Positions 21,810 through 34,599 of a stretch of DNA of 64,000 nucleotides are shown here, in pieces. Source of the DNA: Hyparrhenia diplandra (taxonomy: Eukaryota > Streptophyta > Magnoliopsida > Poales > Poaceae); assembly GCA_015847255.1 (NCBI GenBank), contig JADLZK010008990.1, forward strand, positions 124,001 through 188,000, in the 5' to 3' direction. The position numbers were made by a program, and so were the translations under genes. Under the pieces are notes generated by a model. That model was not told the origin of the DNA. It worked only from the letters and a program-made list of their open reading frames with translations, and made no database searches. Position 1 is the stretch's first letter. Every line of letters starts with the position of its first letter.

Positions 21810-22588
21810 CATGGGCGGATCTAGGGGTATTCCCCAGTTTTTTCGGGAATACCCAACTATTTTGGTACACTTTCATGTATGTGTATATACTTGTATATAT
21901 AAATGTATAATGCTCGTCGATTGGTGGCTTCACACGCGCACCCTCGTCCCACATCAGTTTAAGAGGGCCTTCGATTTCACTTGTGCTTCGTCTCTTGGGA
22001 GTCTTGGAAGGAGCACAACCGGGAGGACCAACCGACTCCATCTCCCTCACGCCACTCAAGCCGGTGGGCGTCATTCGGGCTGAAGCCGAGGTGTGGGTCA
22101 TGAGTGGTTTGAGGGGCTTACAGCCAGTCGTTGCCGCTCTTCTAGGAGGCGGATAGGACCCGCTCTTCTCTTTTGTGTTGCACAATTGTATCGAGTTTAG
22201 TTTACAACCTCACAACTCCCGCCGTGTAGCCGGTGCCTTTTGTTAGTGTTCTCTACCGTGGTATCACCTAGGCATCTCTCCATGGTTGTCTCACAGGTCG
22301 TGTAAAACTTACTCTATAACTCCTCTTAATGAAGTACGAGCAAAGCTCGCCAAAAAAAAAATGTATAATGCTACAATTTGCAGTATTTTCGTGTATATCA
22401 ACCCCCAAAAGGGTAAAAACTGGCCTTTCAATTAGAAGTCCAGAATTTTGAAAGCAAATATTGGTTTCAAGCCTATGAATTCAAAAAAATTTGGCAATGC
22501 TATTGGCTATATTTTAAGCCTATGAATTCGATTTTTTTATGTAGAAGTAGGAGTATACCCAAGTTTCAATTCATAGCTCCGCCCTTTG
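21810..22588. mobile_element. hAT-type MITE with a LINE insertion, TSD GACTACAA
   Basis: The left end CATGGGCGGATCTAG and right end (other strand) CAAAGGGCGGAGCTATG are inverted repeats of the same type as the element at 4479-4654. The 8-base duplication GACTACAA is exact (21802-21809 and 22589-22596). Without the LINE insert the element is about 320 bases and non-coding. Confidence 0.85.
21915..22357 (+). mobile_element. 5'-truncated LINE copy with 14-bp target duplication
   Basis: AAATGTATAATGCT occurs at 21901-21914 and again at 22358-22371/2, directly after an A tail. The insert of about 440 bases ends CCTCTTAATGAAGTACGAGC, AAAGCTCGCC and about nine As, like a grass LINE 3' end. It contains no reverse transcriptase part, so it is a short 5'-truncated or SINE-like copy inserted by target-primed reverse transcription. 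Confidence 0.75.
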
Positions 22589-22803
22589 GACTACAATCCT
22601 CTTCAATTCCACATAAGAATGTTAAGATGATGTCCTTAGTTCTTAAAAAGACAAGGTACCATTATGGACTAAAATGAAATACAAAATAAACACTATTCAT
22701 TTCTTGATCCCCACGAGGCAAATTTGTCAACCGATTTTTAAGCTACGAAAGTGTTTTTTAAAAAATCATCTTCAACCAATGTAGGTAAATTTCTCTCAAT
22801 ATA

Positions 22804-22883
22804 GCATAACATGGTACTATTGATATAATATGATTCATTTTATTCGCAGTTCAAGCTGCAATGCATTCATTTTAAATTACTTT
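22804..22883. repeat. Direct repeat flanking the solo LTR, left copy
   Basis: GCATAACATGGTACTATTGA and the following ~60 bases recur at 27489-27567 with about two differences. A third, partial copy (ATAGCATAACATGGTACTAT) lies at 22896-22915. Confidence 0.85.
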
Positions 22884-22951
22884 CTCTCAATATAGCATAA
22901 CATGGTACTATTAAATTAGAACCAACCTAGGAGGAGTTAGGAGGTTATTTC

Positions 22952-25900
22952 TGTCACACCCCATTTTTGAGGTTTACCTAATCACACGTATTTTACGCCG
23001 AGGATCACGCACAAATACGCCTCATTAAGTACAGATATGGCATTAGTAACTATACTTTTATTACTATTGGGAAAATAGGGTATAGGGTTGGGTTCACCTA
23101 CCTCGGCCATAGGCCGTACTCCTATCAGAGATCCTACGCAGCACCTATAACAGGGCTCCATTCCTACAGGCAAGCTTGGAGTGCGGACAAACCCCTGGAC
23201 TTCTTCCTAATGCACGTTCCTATAACTTGATCGCAACATCTTCAGGTATCTCCTTCACGTTTGCCTCCGTCTTCAACTGTACTCCTTGCAGTCCTTCGTA
23301 GCTTAATCCTTGGATATACTCCGCAGAGATAACATTCTAAAAAAATAGAAATAGAGGGGTGAGTACTTTCGTACTCAGCAAGTCCCAACCGGAGGGTGAA
23401 AGGTTACCATTAGGGGTTTGAGCCCTAGTAGAGTTTACTACTCTTACTAGTTCCCGGTTAGATATCAATTAAGCTCAAGTTAGCGAGATAACATACCAGA
23501 TTGTGAATCTAATCACGGATGTTTCGCCTAGCATTTGCCCATTCCAAGGGCGTGGCTATTCGAATAGATTTGAGTAACTCTGCAGAGATTGTACAAATTT
23601 CCCCACACGATAGGCACTCGCCCTTACCACCCGCGACTTGGCTTAGACAGCCTAACGAGATTCCGCACCCGCTTGGATGCCTCCTAGGTTTTTGGTATAA
23701 TCCTACCCGACTTCTCGGGGTTGAAAATGAGAAGATCACTCAAGCATCTCATTAGCACTCAAGCATTTCGGATGATCACTCAAAGACCCGTTAACTTATT
23801 AATTCGTATACGATAACATTGCGCCAAAGGTTTTACGTGGAAGACCACTTTCGGCAACCACGCCAACCGGACCATGGGGCCACTCTCCCCATGTCCGCCT
23901 CCCGATAGATCGTTGCCTACGCCGGCCACCTTGGATCAAAATTATACCTTAACCCAACGGGGTGTGGAATCAAGCCGCCCCATCCCGGCGTGTGGCTGTA
24001 CGTATAATAAAACTAGGTAGAAGGTCCATGACCCGGTCCTTAGGGAGCGAGCCCTCCAAGACAGAAAACCCTCACTAGGCGAAAACCCGCCGAGACGATC
24101 CATCCCACATGAATCGCCCAAACTCGCTTTTGGTTGATTAAACTCAATTCTTACATCATGTTCCATATATGATTAACATCAATTAATTAGGTCAAGATTA
24201 GGGGGGGGGTAAGGACTTGCCTCTATCCGGCCGACGCAGTATATCCAAGGTTATTGGTCCCGATGCTCTTGACTCTCGTGGTGATGCTCCCGAACTGTCG
24301 TGTGGTCTCCGATTATTCGGCAAACATAAAACACAAGCATAACAATCAAAGCATACGACGTTCCTACATGGGTTAGCTCCATCGAGGGGGATGAATGGGT
24401 TAGCGACGATACGCACATGTATTCGCCCAGGGTTGGGGAGGGTGAGAGACCTATGCTAGGGTTAGCCGTACACGGGGTTACACCCGGTGAGCGGGTATAT
24501 TTGTGTATGTAGAGACATGTATACTAGAGTATATGCATGGAATACAAATACCCAAGTATACGAGTCAGGTTAGCAAGGGTTAGCCATGCGTAGATATATT
24601 CGATAGGCGATACGTATATTTATTTTTATTTCAAAATACCACTTTATACATTTATATACGTACATGACCTATCGCGTATACCTAGCATGCGGACAACTAC
24701 GTGTATGTATATTCGAGTATTCGTGTACGTGAGAGTGTACACGCATACAAGAATATACGATTGCATGGTAAAGGTTAGCGGAAAGGCTTAAACTAGGGTT
24801 TACGTATTCTCTGCAAAGCGATAAATAAATTAAAGGCATTCATAAACTAGAATTTAAATGGGCATCAAATATTAGGACAAGGGCATCAATAAATAGAGTA
24901 TGATTTTAGAAGGATTGTGGAAGTGAAACAGAGGGATTTGGAGCTGGAACGAAAAAGATATGAATTTCCAAAGTTTAATTATGAATTTATAAATGATTGA
25001 AACTTTGGAAATAAATTCTAGAATTTTGGAATATTGAAACTGGGATATGAAAGGTTGGGTAGGGTCTGGGGTGTACCTAGTTTATTCAAGAATTTTCTGG
25101 GAATTTTTGGATAGCTGGAAAAGGGTTTCTATGCTCATGGGTACACTGTCCGGGTACGCGTAGCAATTTCTTATACAGCTGACGCGCGGGTCCTGGGCCA
25201 CAGTGGTGCTGACCGGTTTCTGGGCTGTGGACTCGGTGTACGCTGCAGTAACCCTGGCTGCCCCTCTCTTGGTTCATGTGAACCGGGTCCATGGAATGCG
25301 GGGCCCGCGGAAGGGATAGGATGGTGGAAATTTCCCCATCCTCATCCGTCGGTCTTCCTCGTGCGTACAGCACCCTGAGCAACGGAACAGAGGAACGAGG
25401 GGAGGGGAGATGGAAGGCCGAGAGCGAGGGGCAAGGAGCCGGCGGTGGTCCTCGTGGGCGGGCGTGCTTGGGCGCAAGCAGCCATGGGTCGGAGCGCTAG
25501 GGGGCGGAGCAGAGCTGTGGGCGTCGCATTGGGCGAGCAGCGCGCGTGCGGTGGTGTGCTTGGCGGGGTGGTGCTGCGGCGCAGCGGCTGGGCGGTGTGG
25601 TGGCAGGGCGCGGCGTGGGCGGTTGCGCGTGGCGTTCCGGGCGAGCGCGGCGACGGTGGTGTGCTGGGCTGCGAGCTGGGCGGCGGTGGCAGGCTGAGCG
25701 CGTCCGTGCGCGGCGCGGTCTGGGCAGCGTGGTGGCTTGGCGTGAGCGGTGCGCGCGGCGAGCTGCACGGCTGGGGCGAGTTCCGTGGATGGCGTGCCCC
25801 GGGCGTGCGGCGCGGCGTCGTGGTGGCGTTCCGGCTCGTCATCGGCTGCCTTGTCCCCGGTGTATGCGAACGCGCGAGCGGCGGCGTTCACCCGGGCGGA

Positions 25901-27377
25901 CTCGAGCGGCGTTAGCGAGCTCGGCATCACCTCGGGCTTCAGCAGTGGAGGCAGAGAGCAGAGCGAGGCGAGGCAGGTTCGCAACATCGGCGCAAGCTTC
26001 GTCTCTCGCTCGTCCCGTGCTCGAGCTGCGTGAGGCGAGGCTCCACGGCGCCCATGGCCGGCTATTTATAGCCGCGGCGGAGGGGCGCGACGCCGGGATA
26101 TTTTCCGGCAGTCTCCACCAAGCTCCAGCTGTGCTTGACGGGACGTGTCGGCGGCTCCCTTCGGCGGGTCGACGGCCACAGTTGATGTCGGCGGATGGCG
26201 ACGACGGTGAAGGGTGGTGGCTGGAGGTGAGCTGGACATGGGTACAGTGGGGTGCTGGTTTGCAGTCAATGGTGCTGTGCTTGAGCAAGGCTGTGGCGAG
26301 GTGGATGGGACGATTCGTGGCAGCGGTGCCATTGATGGCGGCTGGCGGCGCGCTGGCGCAGTCGGACGCGGCATCGACGGTGACGCATCGGGGCAGGCGG
26401 CATCCGACGAGCACGGCGACTGTGCGGTGGTCGCCGGCACTGCGGCTGAGTTGGTGTTGCCGTACGCGGAGGCGACGCGGTGGGGAGCAGGGCCAGCTTG
26501 CTCGCTGTAGAGGGGTCAGCGGCACTGTGTGCGTGGGCGCGGGTGTTGGCCGCGGAGATGACGCGGAAGGAGATATTTTCTTTCTGTGCGTCGTGCGTGG
26601 GAAGAACAGGAGGAAGGGGGTGAAACTGACGTGTGGGCCCTGCTTGTAAGAGAGAAGGGAGGGGAAGTGGGATGGTGCTGCTGCTCTCGCTACTGGGCCA
26701 CGCTGGGCTGCGTGTGTTGCTGCTCCCAGGCTGCCCGATGGCCATTTCCTTTTCCCATTTTCCATTTCCATGTACACACATATTTGTATTAATATGCATG
26801 TATAGCCATACTCCTATATAATTTAATTGTATAGATTTATTTGAGTATATATGTTTGTGTACTCAAATAAATATATGTTGGTGTGTGCGTGTACTTATAT
26901 ATATAGGAGGCGGCTTCATTGTGTTTCCCAGAAATAAATAAACTAAGTCCAATGGATGTGGCTTTGGAGTTTTAGGGATGGTGCTATGATGATTGGTAGA
27001 TGGGTAAGATCAAGGGAGAAAGATTAGTTAGGGGGAAAACAAGGGAGAGGTCGAGGGAAGAGATTTGGAGGAAGGATGATCAAGGAATTTATTTGACAAT
27101 TCAAGGAGGGGGGTCAAGGGGTTTATGTTGGTGGATGGTCGAAGAATATTCGATAGGTGTTTTCAAGGAATATTATTTGATGCCAAATAAATTCTAGAGA
27201 GGCAACCACTCAAGCAAGCATTCAAACATAGGTCCTAAATTCTATATGGTGAATTGATGCAAGGTTTTCGAAAACGGGTTTCGGGTTGAGCGGGAAATAA
27301 ATCAAGTTTTAGTTGTAATTATAAAAAGTTTAAATTTTTAGTGAATTTTAAAATGATGCAAAAACACGGGTGTTACA
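22952..27377 (-). mobile_element. Solo LTR, Tekay/Del-type Gypsy, 4,426 bp, TSD ATTTC
   Basis: The plus-strand ends are TGTCACACCCC and GGGTGTTACA, giving the inverted repeat TGTNACACCC. ATTTC lies directly outside both (22947-22951 and 27378-27382). There is no gag-pol and no second LTR. LTRs above 3 kb with TGTAACACCC/GGGTGTGACA ends are known from the grass Tekay/Del lineage. The minus strand reads as LTR sense: it starts TGTAACACCC at 27377 and has a TATA box at 26071. The GC-rich part (25270-26780) is open on both strands but has no recognisable domain, so I annotate no gene in it. Confidence 0.85.
26062..26071 (-). promoter_or_regulatory. LTR TATA box
   Basis: CTATAAATAG inside GGCTATAAATAGCC; the core is palindromic, so it reads on both strands. 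Sense is inferred from the LTR end order. It sits at the border of an AT-rich and a GC-rich part, as expected for the U3/R border. Confidence 0.5.
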
Positions 27378-27488
27378 ATTTCATTAAGCAAAAATGGTCA
27401 ACACCTAGGTGGCTCCCGACGGCAGTCAAACCGTGGTGGACACGCTCCACAAATGAGAGCGTTAACCATCGAGCTGCACGCTCGTTTC

Positions 27489-27567
27489 GCATAACATGGT
27501 ACTATTGATATAATATGATCCATTTTATTCGCAGTTCAAGTTGCAATGCATTCATTTTAAATTACTG
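27489..27567. repeat. Direct repeat flanking the solo LTR, right copy
   Basis: It matches 22804-22883 with about 97% identity by eye. Confidence 0.85.
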
Positions 27568-27642
27568 CATCCATTCCAATAAACTTGAGATACTTTGATT
27601 CTTTAAGAATGTTGAAATGACTTATGGAACGAAAAAGAGTAC
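27565..27642. mobile_element. Possible Stowaway-like MITE remnant
   Basis: CTGCATCCATTCCAATAAAC on the left and, on the other strand, TACTCTTTTTCGTTCCATAA on the right resemble Stowaway ends. TA flanks both sides. It is very short and diverged. Confidence 0.35.
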
Positions 27643-27985
27643 TAGTAATTAACATTGACTACTTACATACACACATAATTCCAATAGGTTGCGGTGTTGT
27701 TGTTGGCCTGTGCTGTCAGGCGGGCGGCCGGGCAGCCAGCCCCAACCGCGGGGTGCTCGTCTCGTCGGTCTCGACTGGCGGCTAGTCGCCATTTTACTGC
27801 GTGCCATGCCGGTGGCGGTCGGTGGCGATCGGCGCCCGTCGGCGCCCGTCGCAATAGGTCCGATGCGAGTGCGACTGCGCACCTGCCGGTTGTCGGCCAA
27901 ACGCGACGAAGAGAAGGCGAGAAGACGACCCCGGCATCGGGGACTCTTCCGTGTCCACCGGGAGAAAAAAGACCGAAGATGGAGA
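27643..27985. other. GC-rich spacer, no gene recognised
   Basis: Open frames on both strands (27649-27900 minus, 27689-28108 plus) have Arg/Ala/Pro-rich translations with no motif. Confidence 0.4.
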
Positions 27986-27992
27986 AGCGAGG

Positions 27993-28725
27993 ATTTTTTT
28001 TTTAGGGTTTTTTTTAGCGTAACCTACATCACTTTATTGAATCAGTGTATAGGAGTTACCAACACCATATGGTGGAGACATAAACCATACATGCCTACCC
28101 TCATCTAGATACAAAGAGCTTCTAGCAATGGTATGGGCATCGCCATTTGAGCCTCTATTCTCATGAACAAACTCAACAAATTCAAAATCATGGGATCTCG
28201 CTTGAATTTCGGTGATTATCGACCATATGGGCCTTTGCTCCCTTGACTAATGTTCTTGACAACGGATAAATTATCACGCGCCAATCTGAGCCTTGTAGCA
28301 TGGATGTCAAGGGCTAGGGCAAGCCCCTCTCGACATGCTACTTCCTCCATAACCCGTGGTTCTGATATGCCCTTCACCACAAGAGTCGAAGCTCCCATGA
28401 ACTCGCCTCGCTCGGTCCTGGCAATGGCCGCAGCAGTCGCAAGTCTAGAGTTCTTGGATAGTGCAGCATCAACATTGATCTTGATAGCTCCTGATGGTGG
28501 CGCAATCCACCTCCTTTGTTGAGCAGGCTGCTTTGCTACAGCTACCTTCTTGCTCCCCACTCCTAGGTCGGCCATGAAACTTTCCACAAAACCATGCGTC
28601 GATAAAAGGACTCTGGAATTTGTCTTCGTGTATAGCTTTCCGTTTCGCATACCAGATCGCCCACAACACCACGGCTGCCCGGCAAGCATCCTCAGGATTA
28701 AGAGTTTTAGGGGTTAGTTGGAGAT
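27993..28725 (-). pseudogene. LINE RNase H-like domain, 3' end of a non-LTR retrotransposon
   Basis: The minus-strand frame from 28689 contains WIAPPSGAIKINVDAALSKN, then AAAIARTERGEFMGASTLVV, VMEEVACREGLALALD and LARDNLSVVKNI. These are the blocks of the plant LINE-type RNase H (RVT_3 class) with its Asp, Glu and Asp. After a frameshift near 28216 the sequence continues in another frame toward a stop, then an AATAAA (28038-28033) and an A-rich tail at 28016-27994. It is a 5'-truncated LINE copy; the upstream border near 28725 is not defined. A domesticated RNase H gene is unlikely because the frame is broken and a tail is present. Confidence 0.75.
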
Positions 28726-29213
28726 GGCAGAGTGGGGCGTGAAGTTGGACTGGGCTACAGCGGGGTGTTAGATGGGCTGATATGTGTTAGATGGACCGAT
28801 ACAAATGTCTATGCCTAGAAATTTGGGCCCGCGCCTGGAGCAGCAGTCATGGCCCAAATCTGGCCCTTGAGATTGGAACTAAGCAAATTTATATGAAAAA
28901 ATATATACTATACTTATACCAAACTAAATAAATATCATTAGATTGGTTATAATACCATACATATTAATAATTACCTAAATATATTTTTTATAAATTTATT
29001 GGCTAAGTTTAAGATATTTATAACTCTGATAAAACTTAGCCATGCACCCGCACCCGCACCTTCGCTGTTGTCCAGTCCACGCAGGTCGTCCATCGTCATG
29101 GACGGAGCATCGACATGTTGTTTGTTGACCTCAACCGTGGCAGTCGTTTGTCCTGCATTGAGGTCGACGACGCTATGGTAATAATACAACACACGTTCAA
29201 ACTTAACTTTTAT
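28726..29213. other. AT-rich spacer, no gene
   Basis: No supported feature. Short frames such as 28999-29181 (plus) have no recognisable content. Confidence 0.4.
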
Positions 29214-29330
29214 GTCTTTTTTCTCGAATACGCATAAGGGATGTGCATTTTTTATATTAAGCAGAGAAATAATAAGGTTTACAACGACGCGCCACAAATA
29301 ACGCACTAGGGGTAAACAAGTTAAACACTT
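29214..29330 (-). mobile_element. LINE 3'-end-like fragment
   Basis: On the minus strand it ends CTTAATATAAAAAATGCACA, TCCCTTATGCGTATTCGAGA and a short A run, the same tail form as at 14632. Confidence 0.45.
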
Positions 29331-30630
29331 CAGCTCAGGCTTCCCCGACGGAAAGAGATGAAGACGCTATTACCGCTAATCGAACTACCTAGTCGCCTCG
29401 ACGATCGGGCGGGCGTCGGCTGCCTCGGCCTCACCCCCGTGAGGATGCGTCACAACGCCTCCCTTATGAGAGGGGTTGGGATACCGAGGCAGCTTGTCGT
29501 GAGGTCTCTTTACCGCCGTTGAGGGCTCCCTCGCATCGATCGATGTACCCCAACCGCTGCATCGCCAATATCTCGCCTCGTTCGCAAGCGGGAGACGAGA
29601 GAGCGGCCGAGCGGCGATCCTCTTGTCGCGGTGGGGCATCGTTGGCGGCGGCAACTTCGCACGGGGAAGAGGCAACAACGGCGACACACCTTGCACAACA
29701 CCTTGCTCGCGAACCGCTTCAGCCTCGCGGTAAGGGAGCCGGGCAGATCGAGGAGAGGCGACGCGATCGACAACCTGGGATCGCCTCGGTATCCACGACG
29801 CCGTGTTGGCCTTCCTGGGGCAGCGGCGCATTTGGTTCCTCTTGCATCGGACCGAAGCCGGGTGGTCGCTCCAAGACGCCCACCGTGGCTACCTCAACGC
29901 CTGTGGGTTCGTTGAACACCAGCCGCATTGTGTGGCTGACAGACCTAGCCGAGTGGTCATCGAGGAGGGGTGGCGGGGTGGGGAGGCAATTGATGCGGCA
30001 TCGAACCATGTTGGGGAGGATCCTGTGGGGCCTCCACGACCGACATTGTGACCGCGGACCCTGTGAAGAGTGTGCGAAGCCACAGAGCTCGAGCAACATC
30101 GGGTCGTCTGCGGGTCGTGACCATTTGCGTCGCTCCCACGCGACACCACCGACAATGGTCTTCCTCGGCTAGGGTCGTGCCCGGCCGGCTCGCACGGCGA
30201 GGACATGGCCGAACGCCCACGGTGCCTCCGGCGCCGCTTGTGGCGCCTGGGTGCCGACGTCGGTGCCGTCGTCGCCGTCGCCGCCCGCGCCCATGCCCGG
30301 CGCATCCGCACCGAGCCCACCGCGCCACCGGCATTAGTGCCGGGCGAATCGATGATTGAGCCTCCGCCCCAGCAGCCTCTAGGCGACGATCCGAGTCTGC
30401 GCTACACTCGACCAAGTTGATGTCCGCCCGCCAACGCCGCCAACCAGGGCTTGCCGGTGCCCGTCGTAGCACCAAGTGTGGACCCATCCGAATTGATAAT
30501 ATATGAACATAATCCAAATTGATACTAGAGTAGTAAGATTTTACCGTAGCTTGAACCAATTGGACATGGTGCGCGTTCGCCCACACACTTCTTTGTGGGT
30601 AAGACCTAAGTAGTAGTCGGGCGAACGTCC
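29331..30630. other. GC-rich segment, unassigned, probably transposon-derived
   Basis: Long overlapping frames occur on both strands (29519-30172 plus; 29957-30586 minus) with Arg/Ala/Gly/Pro-rich translations. I recognise no domain. It abuts a LINE-like tail on the left and the Mutator-like target site on the right. Confidence 0.4.
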
Positions 30631-30639
30631 TATAAATCC

Positions 30640-30840
30640 GGGGATTTTACATATATACCATTATAACGATTGCGTCTTACTCGAATATCACTCTTATAAT
30701 GCGTCTTACAGATGTAGCAGCCTAAAGTTGAATCTCTTACAATTTTACCACTTTTTCCTACGTGGCATGCCATGTCGCCCCTAGGCCGCTCCAACACAGT
30801 CAACGGGGACACGCGAAATGACCTTCCTACCCGTGCTTTT
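30640..30840 (+). repeat. Left terminal inverted repeat of the Mutator-like element
   Basis: It begins GGGGATTTTACATATATACC and matches the reverse complement of 59382-59582 over about 190 bases at roughly 85% identity (for example ACACGCGAAATGACCTYCCT near the inner end). TATAAATCC (30631-30639) lies directly outside. Confidence 0.9.
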
Positions 30841-32429
30841 CTTTCTTCTACTAGCACGCTCGGCCGCTGCGTCACCTCACCCCTTGTCCCCACTGACCGA
30901 GCTCCGCCGCTCGACCTCCGACCGCCGACCGCTCCCCATGCTCCTCCAACGGCAGCAAGCAAGCAAAGGGCGGCGGCTAGGCAAAGGATGGACTGTGACG
31001 GACCACAAAATTATAAGAGCACAAGTCTAAAAATCGATCGAGAAACGACCAACTTTTCAAACTTGAGGTCATATAAAATCGCGACCATCCGAAATCTCGA
31101 AGGATTTCAAACCAACATCGCAACTTACAGGATCGTAATGATTGAGTGTATCACATTGTTTGCCATCACAGGTTACAACATAAATAATTACTTACCATAC
31201 ATCGGAGTCTCATTTATTATTACAAAACAACTTTGAAAGTAGCGGAAGCAATTTCTTTTAAAACCAAAGAGCGAAACTGAACAGGTTACATTGCCGTGGT
31301 CTTGATCACATCCCACAAAAAGCATTATAGAAAAGATAACTAAGAATGATCATGCCCATGATCTAACTCCTCCGTTATGGTAGGAGTCCATCAACTCTTG
31401 CGGCAACCATGGTATCTCACCACCGCCAGCGGTTGGGAATAAACCCCGAGTACGAGGATGTACTCGGCTAGACTTACCCGACTATAACTCAAATAAAAAG
31501 ACACCAAGGATCATGCAAGGCTTTATAAGTGGAGCTAGCTTGACTCATTTGCATAAAGGCATAAGTACTAATCAATTTAACTTGCATCAATTTAATGACC
31601 ATAATATAGAGATTAATTTGCATCTATTCTATAACAAGTAGTAAGATGAAACAATCAATCCTATTCTATTGGAACAAGTCCAACCATCACCGTCGGGGTG
31701 ATCAACACCATCATCATTATAACCATCACCACTTATCCATCATCATTAGTTATTTATTTGTGTGCTAAATTGGAACTGTTCCGTCAAGTGCTCACTATCC
31801 GGGAGCGATGGCAACTCGAATCGATTACTACCCACTGGGGAAAAATTCCTAACACTCACCCCGCACGCTTTGCAAAGGCGGCCTAGGTCACCTTCTTACG
31901 CTCATTCAAGTATCGCGGTCGCGCCAAGCGCTGTACTCTCGGGGATATCACCTCGCCGGAACAGCGAAGGACTTTTAAACACCTTGCCCATCGACTAACT
32001 TCGATGACTCCCGTCCGAGACGCACTTTATACTCCTCGGATTTCCGGCTTGAATAGAGTTCTCGGGCTTCGTGGTCGACAACCCGGGTCGGCCAACTAAG
32101 TGATAGGCTGCGTTCAACATGATTAGGAAGTGCTCTAAGCTCAAGTCCTTAATCGACCGAGACGGGACTACCGACTCCCAGGACCTCCATGTCCTGTAGC
32201 CTCATTTTCCCGCCCGGTCTCCCTAATTTTGTTTTACAAAAATAGCGGATACATCCATGATACACCATAGTTCATTTTAACATGTTTCCACCTATCTCTC
32301 GCAGATGATTACATCACCTGACTTCTACCGTTAAGTGTTCAACTTAACTAAGCAACTATTCGAACCTATACTTAGCGGGGGTAACAGGTATGAAAGGTCA
32401 CTACCGAATCGATTACCTTGAGGGCCAAA

Positions 32430-32800
32430 AAACCGCTAAGGAAAGGGGAAAAAAACCGCCAAGGAAATGATCCTTGACCATAAACCGTCAAGCAAACACA
32501 CTCAAGAATAGAGGGCAAGGAAAATTAGTTTTCTTGGCGATTTCGACACTCAAGGATAATTTCCTTGGAGGCCGACCGCCAAAGGAAATTGCAGTCCGAC
32601 TTAATTTACCAAAGGGTCAAGGAAATGTTGCAACCGCCAAGGAAACAAGTTTTCTCGACGGCCGACACCGCCAAGGAAACAAGTTTTTCTTGACAGCCAA
32701 CAGCCGCCAAGGAAATTGCAATTTTCCTTGGCTGTTCTTGGCCGCCAAAGGTAGTCGATTTCCTTGGAGGCTGACTCTCAAGGAAATACATACGAGCAAC
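32430..32800. repeat. CACTA left subterminal repeat array
   Basis: More than ten copies of the AAGGAAA core and its complement occur in both orientations, many preceded by CCGCC, for example at 32453, 32637, 32670 and 32704. Inverted neighbours can pair as hairpins, as in AAGGAAATTGCAATTTTCCT near 32709. Confidence 0.85.
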
Positions 32801-33954
32801 AAAAAAAAATTCCAATAGTAGTATTCTATTTAGCAAACTAAATTGACAATGATGACATCCATATAAACATTTATTACACTGGTCCGTGTATCTCTGGCTG
32901 AACACCATGCATTCCAATCATAAACACTTTTCAATTACATGTAAATCGTAGATACCATTTGAATTTACATCCCATAGATCAAAACTGTCAAATGATTTTA
33001 TCGTCCAACTTACATTAATATATTCAGGTCGATATAAACTTAGTAGCATTGCATCCGTACAATAGAGATGCATAGACTTTGAGCTAATATCACTCATGCC
33101 AACTGGAGCTAATATCCTAGAAGCTAAACTTAGTATTATGTTCATGAGCATGTACCTTCCCCTTTAATCTTGTGCTCTAGATCCCTCATCTTTTTCTTGC
33201 AGAAGCAAAACAACATGTCAAAAAACACCACAAAACATAAGCCCATTTTAAAGATCCATGAGGAACAGGATTTAGTATCTACAAGACATACTTGACTTTG
33301 ATAAATTCCTACATCAAAATGAGTCAGCAGGCCTCATGATAACACAATCAAATTTGATATACAGGTATGCATAGGACACCCTCGGGCCTCTAGATTTGCA
33401 TGGATATATCAATTCAGCACCTAATTTATTGAACTCGCCACATGTTGCAAGTGACTCTGGTGACAAAACATATTTAAACCTGATAAATAAACAAAATCCA
33501 GGTATGAATTTGAAGTAAAGCAACACTGCTCTACACTCCTAGAACAACCGGTGTTACATAAGTGTAACCAAACCTGTGCACTCTAAGAGTATCACACTAC
33601 ATATATTTCGATACACTGCATAGATAAAATAATTCAGCAGTGATCAGCTCAAGTCTACTTCCCAATAAGACAAACTCACATGCGAGACTTTCACACAAGC
33701 TACTTACCTAGATAGTCAAAGTGTCAAGAAATATAATCCAAAAAATTACAGATCACACTACTTTTACAGTTTTACTAGACTTAAAAAATGTGAAGATGAA
33801 CATTGGAACAATATATTGCCTCTTGTCAATCAACTGCTGGATAAGAATCAAAATCCAGAATAGTATATTGCAAGCCAACTCAACCTTTGGACCCAAGATT
33901 CAAAAAGAAATACTTCAGCATTTCAATACCAACAGCTCACTGTCAAATCTCGTG
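32801..33954. other. CACTA interior, left part; no ORF recognised
   Basis: It is AT-rich with only short frames (32918-33151 minus, 33314-33526 minus, 33721-33993 plus) without recognisable domains. Confidence 0.45.
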
Positions 33955-34599
33955 AAAGAAAGGCCGCCTCACCGACGCCTCCGACGAAGATGAGGCGGAC
34001 ATACTACTGCCACGACGGGCCGCGGCACCAGCGCTTCCGCCCGTCCAGCCCGTAGCAGCGCCCGGCGCCGCCGGCCAATCGCGCCAAGCGGATCGCGGAT
34101 CGCATCCGAGCGAGTCCGCGCGACCGGCGCATCGGGCGTAACATCCAGCGGGAGCAAGCTCAACGGGCAGGCCCCGAGGGCGCCCGGTCGCGGCGGCGGA
34201 GGCCGGCCGGACCCGATGGGGTGCCTCCACTTCCCCATAAGCTGCCCGTTCAACGAGCCGGCCTCAACGTGGCGGCCGTACCGCCATGCCGGTGCGCTTA
34301 AATGCCCGAGCCCTCTACCACCGAGGGGAAGGCGCATTCGGGAGGGCCTTCGACAACTCGACAGGCGAGGGTACAGCAGGCGGAAAGCTCCGCCTCGGGA
34401 TCGAGATGTGATGTCACAACAGCGGGAGAGTCGGGCGGTCGGCGAGGGCTCCGTCCGACTGAACAAAGCCGAGTCTCGGCAAGGCGGTCCGGGAACGCCC
34501 TAGTCGACAACTGCGACAACCGCCCCGTCTGGGGGCGCTTCGAAGACCCCGCCAAGACCGTAACCGGCGCGACCTGACCTCGAGAGAAGAAATCGGCGA

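Noticed and set aside
25274..26777. Long ORFs on both strands (up to 367 codons) as genes
   Set aside because: They lie inside a solo LTR with defined ends, have no recognisable domain and reflect GC-rich composition.
28216..28689. Host RNase H gene
   Set aside because: The frame is broken, there is a 3' A tail, and the sequence matches the LINE RNase H layout.
29519..30586. 217- and 209-codon ORFs as genes
   Set aside because: They overlap on opposite strands, are low-complexity and have no motif.
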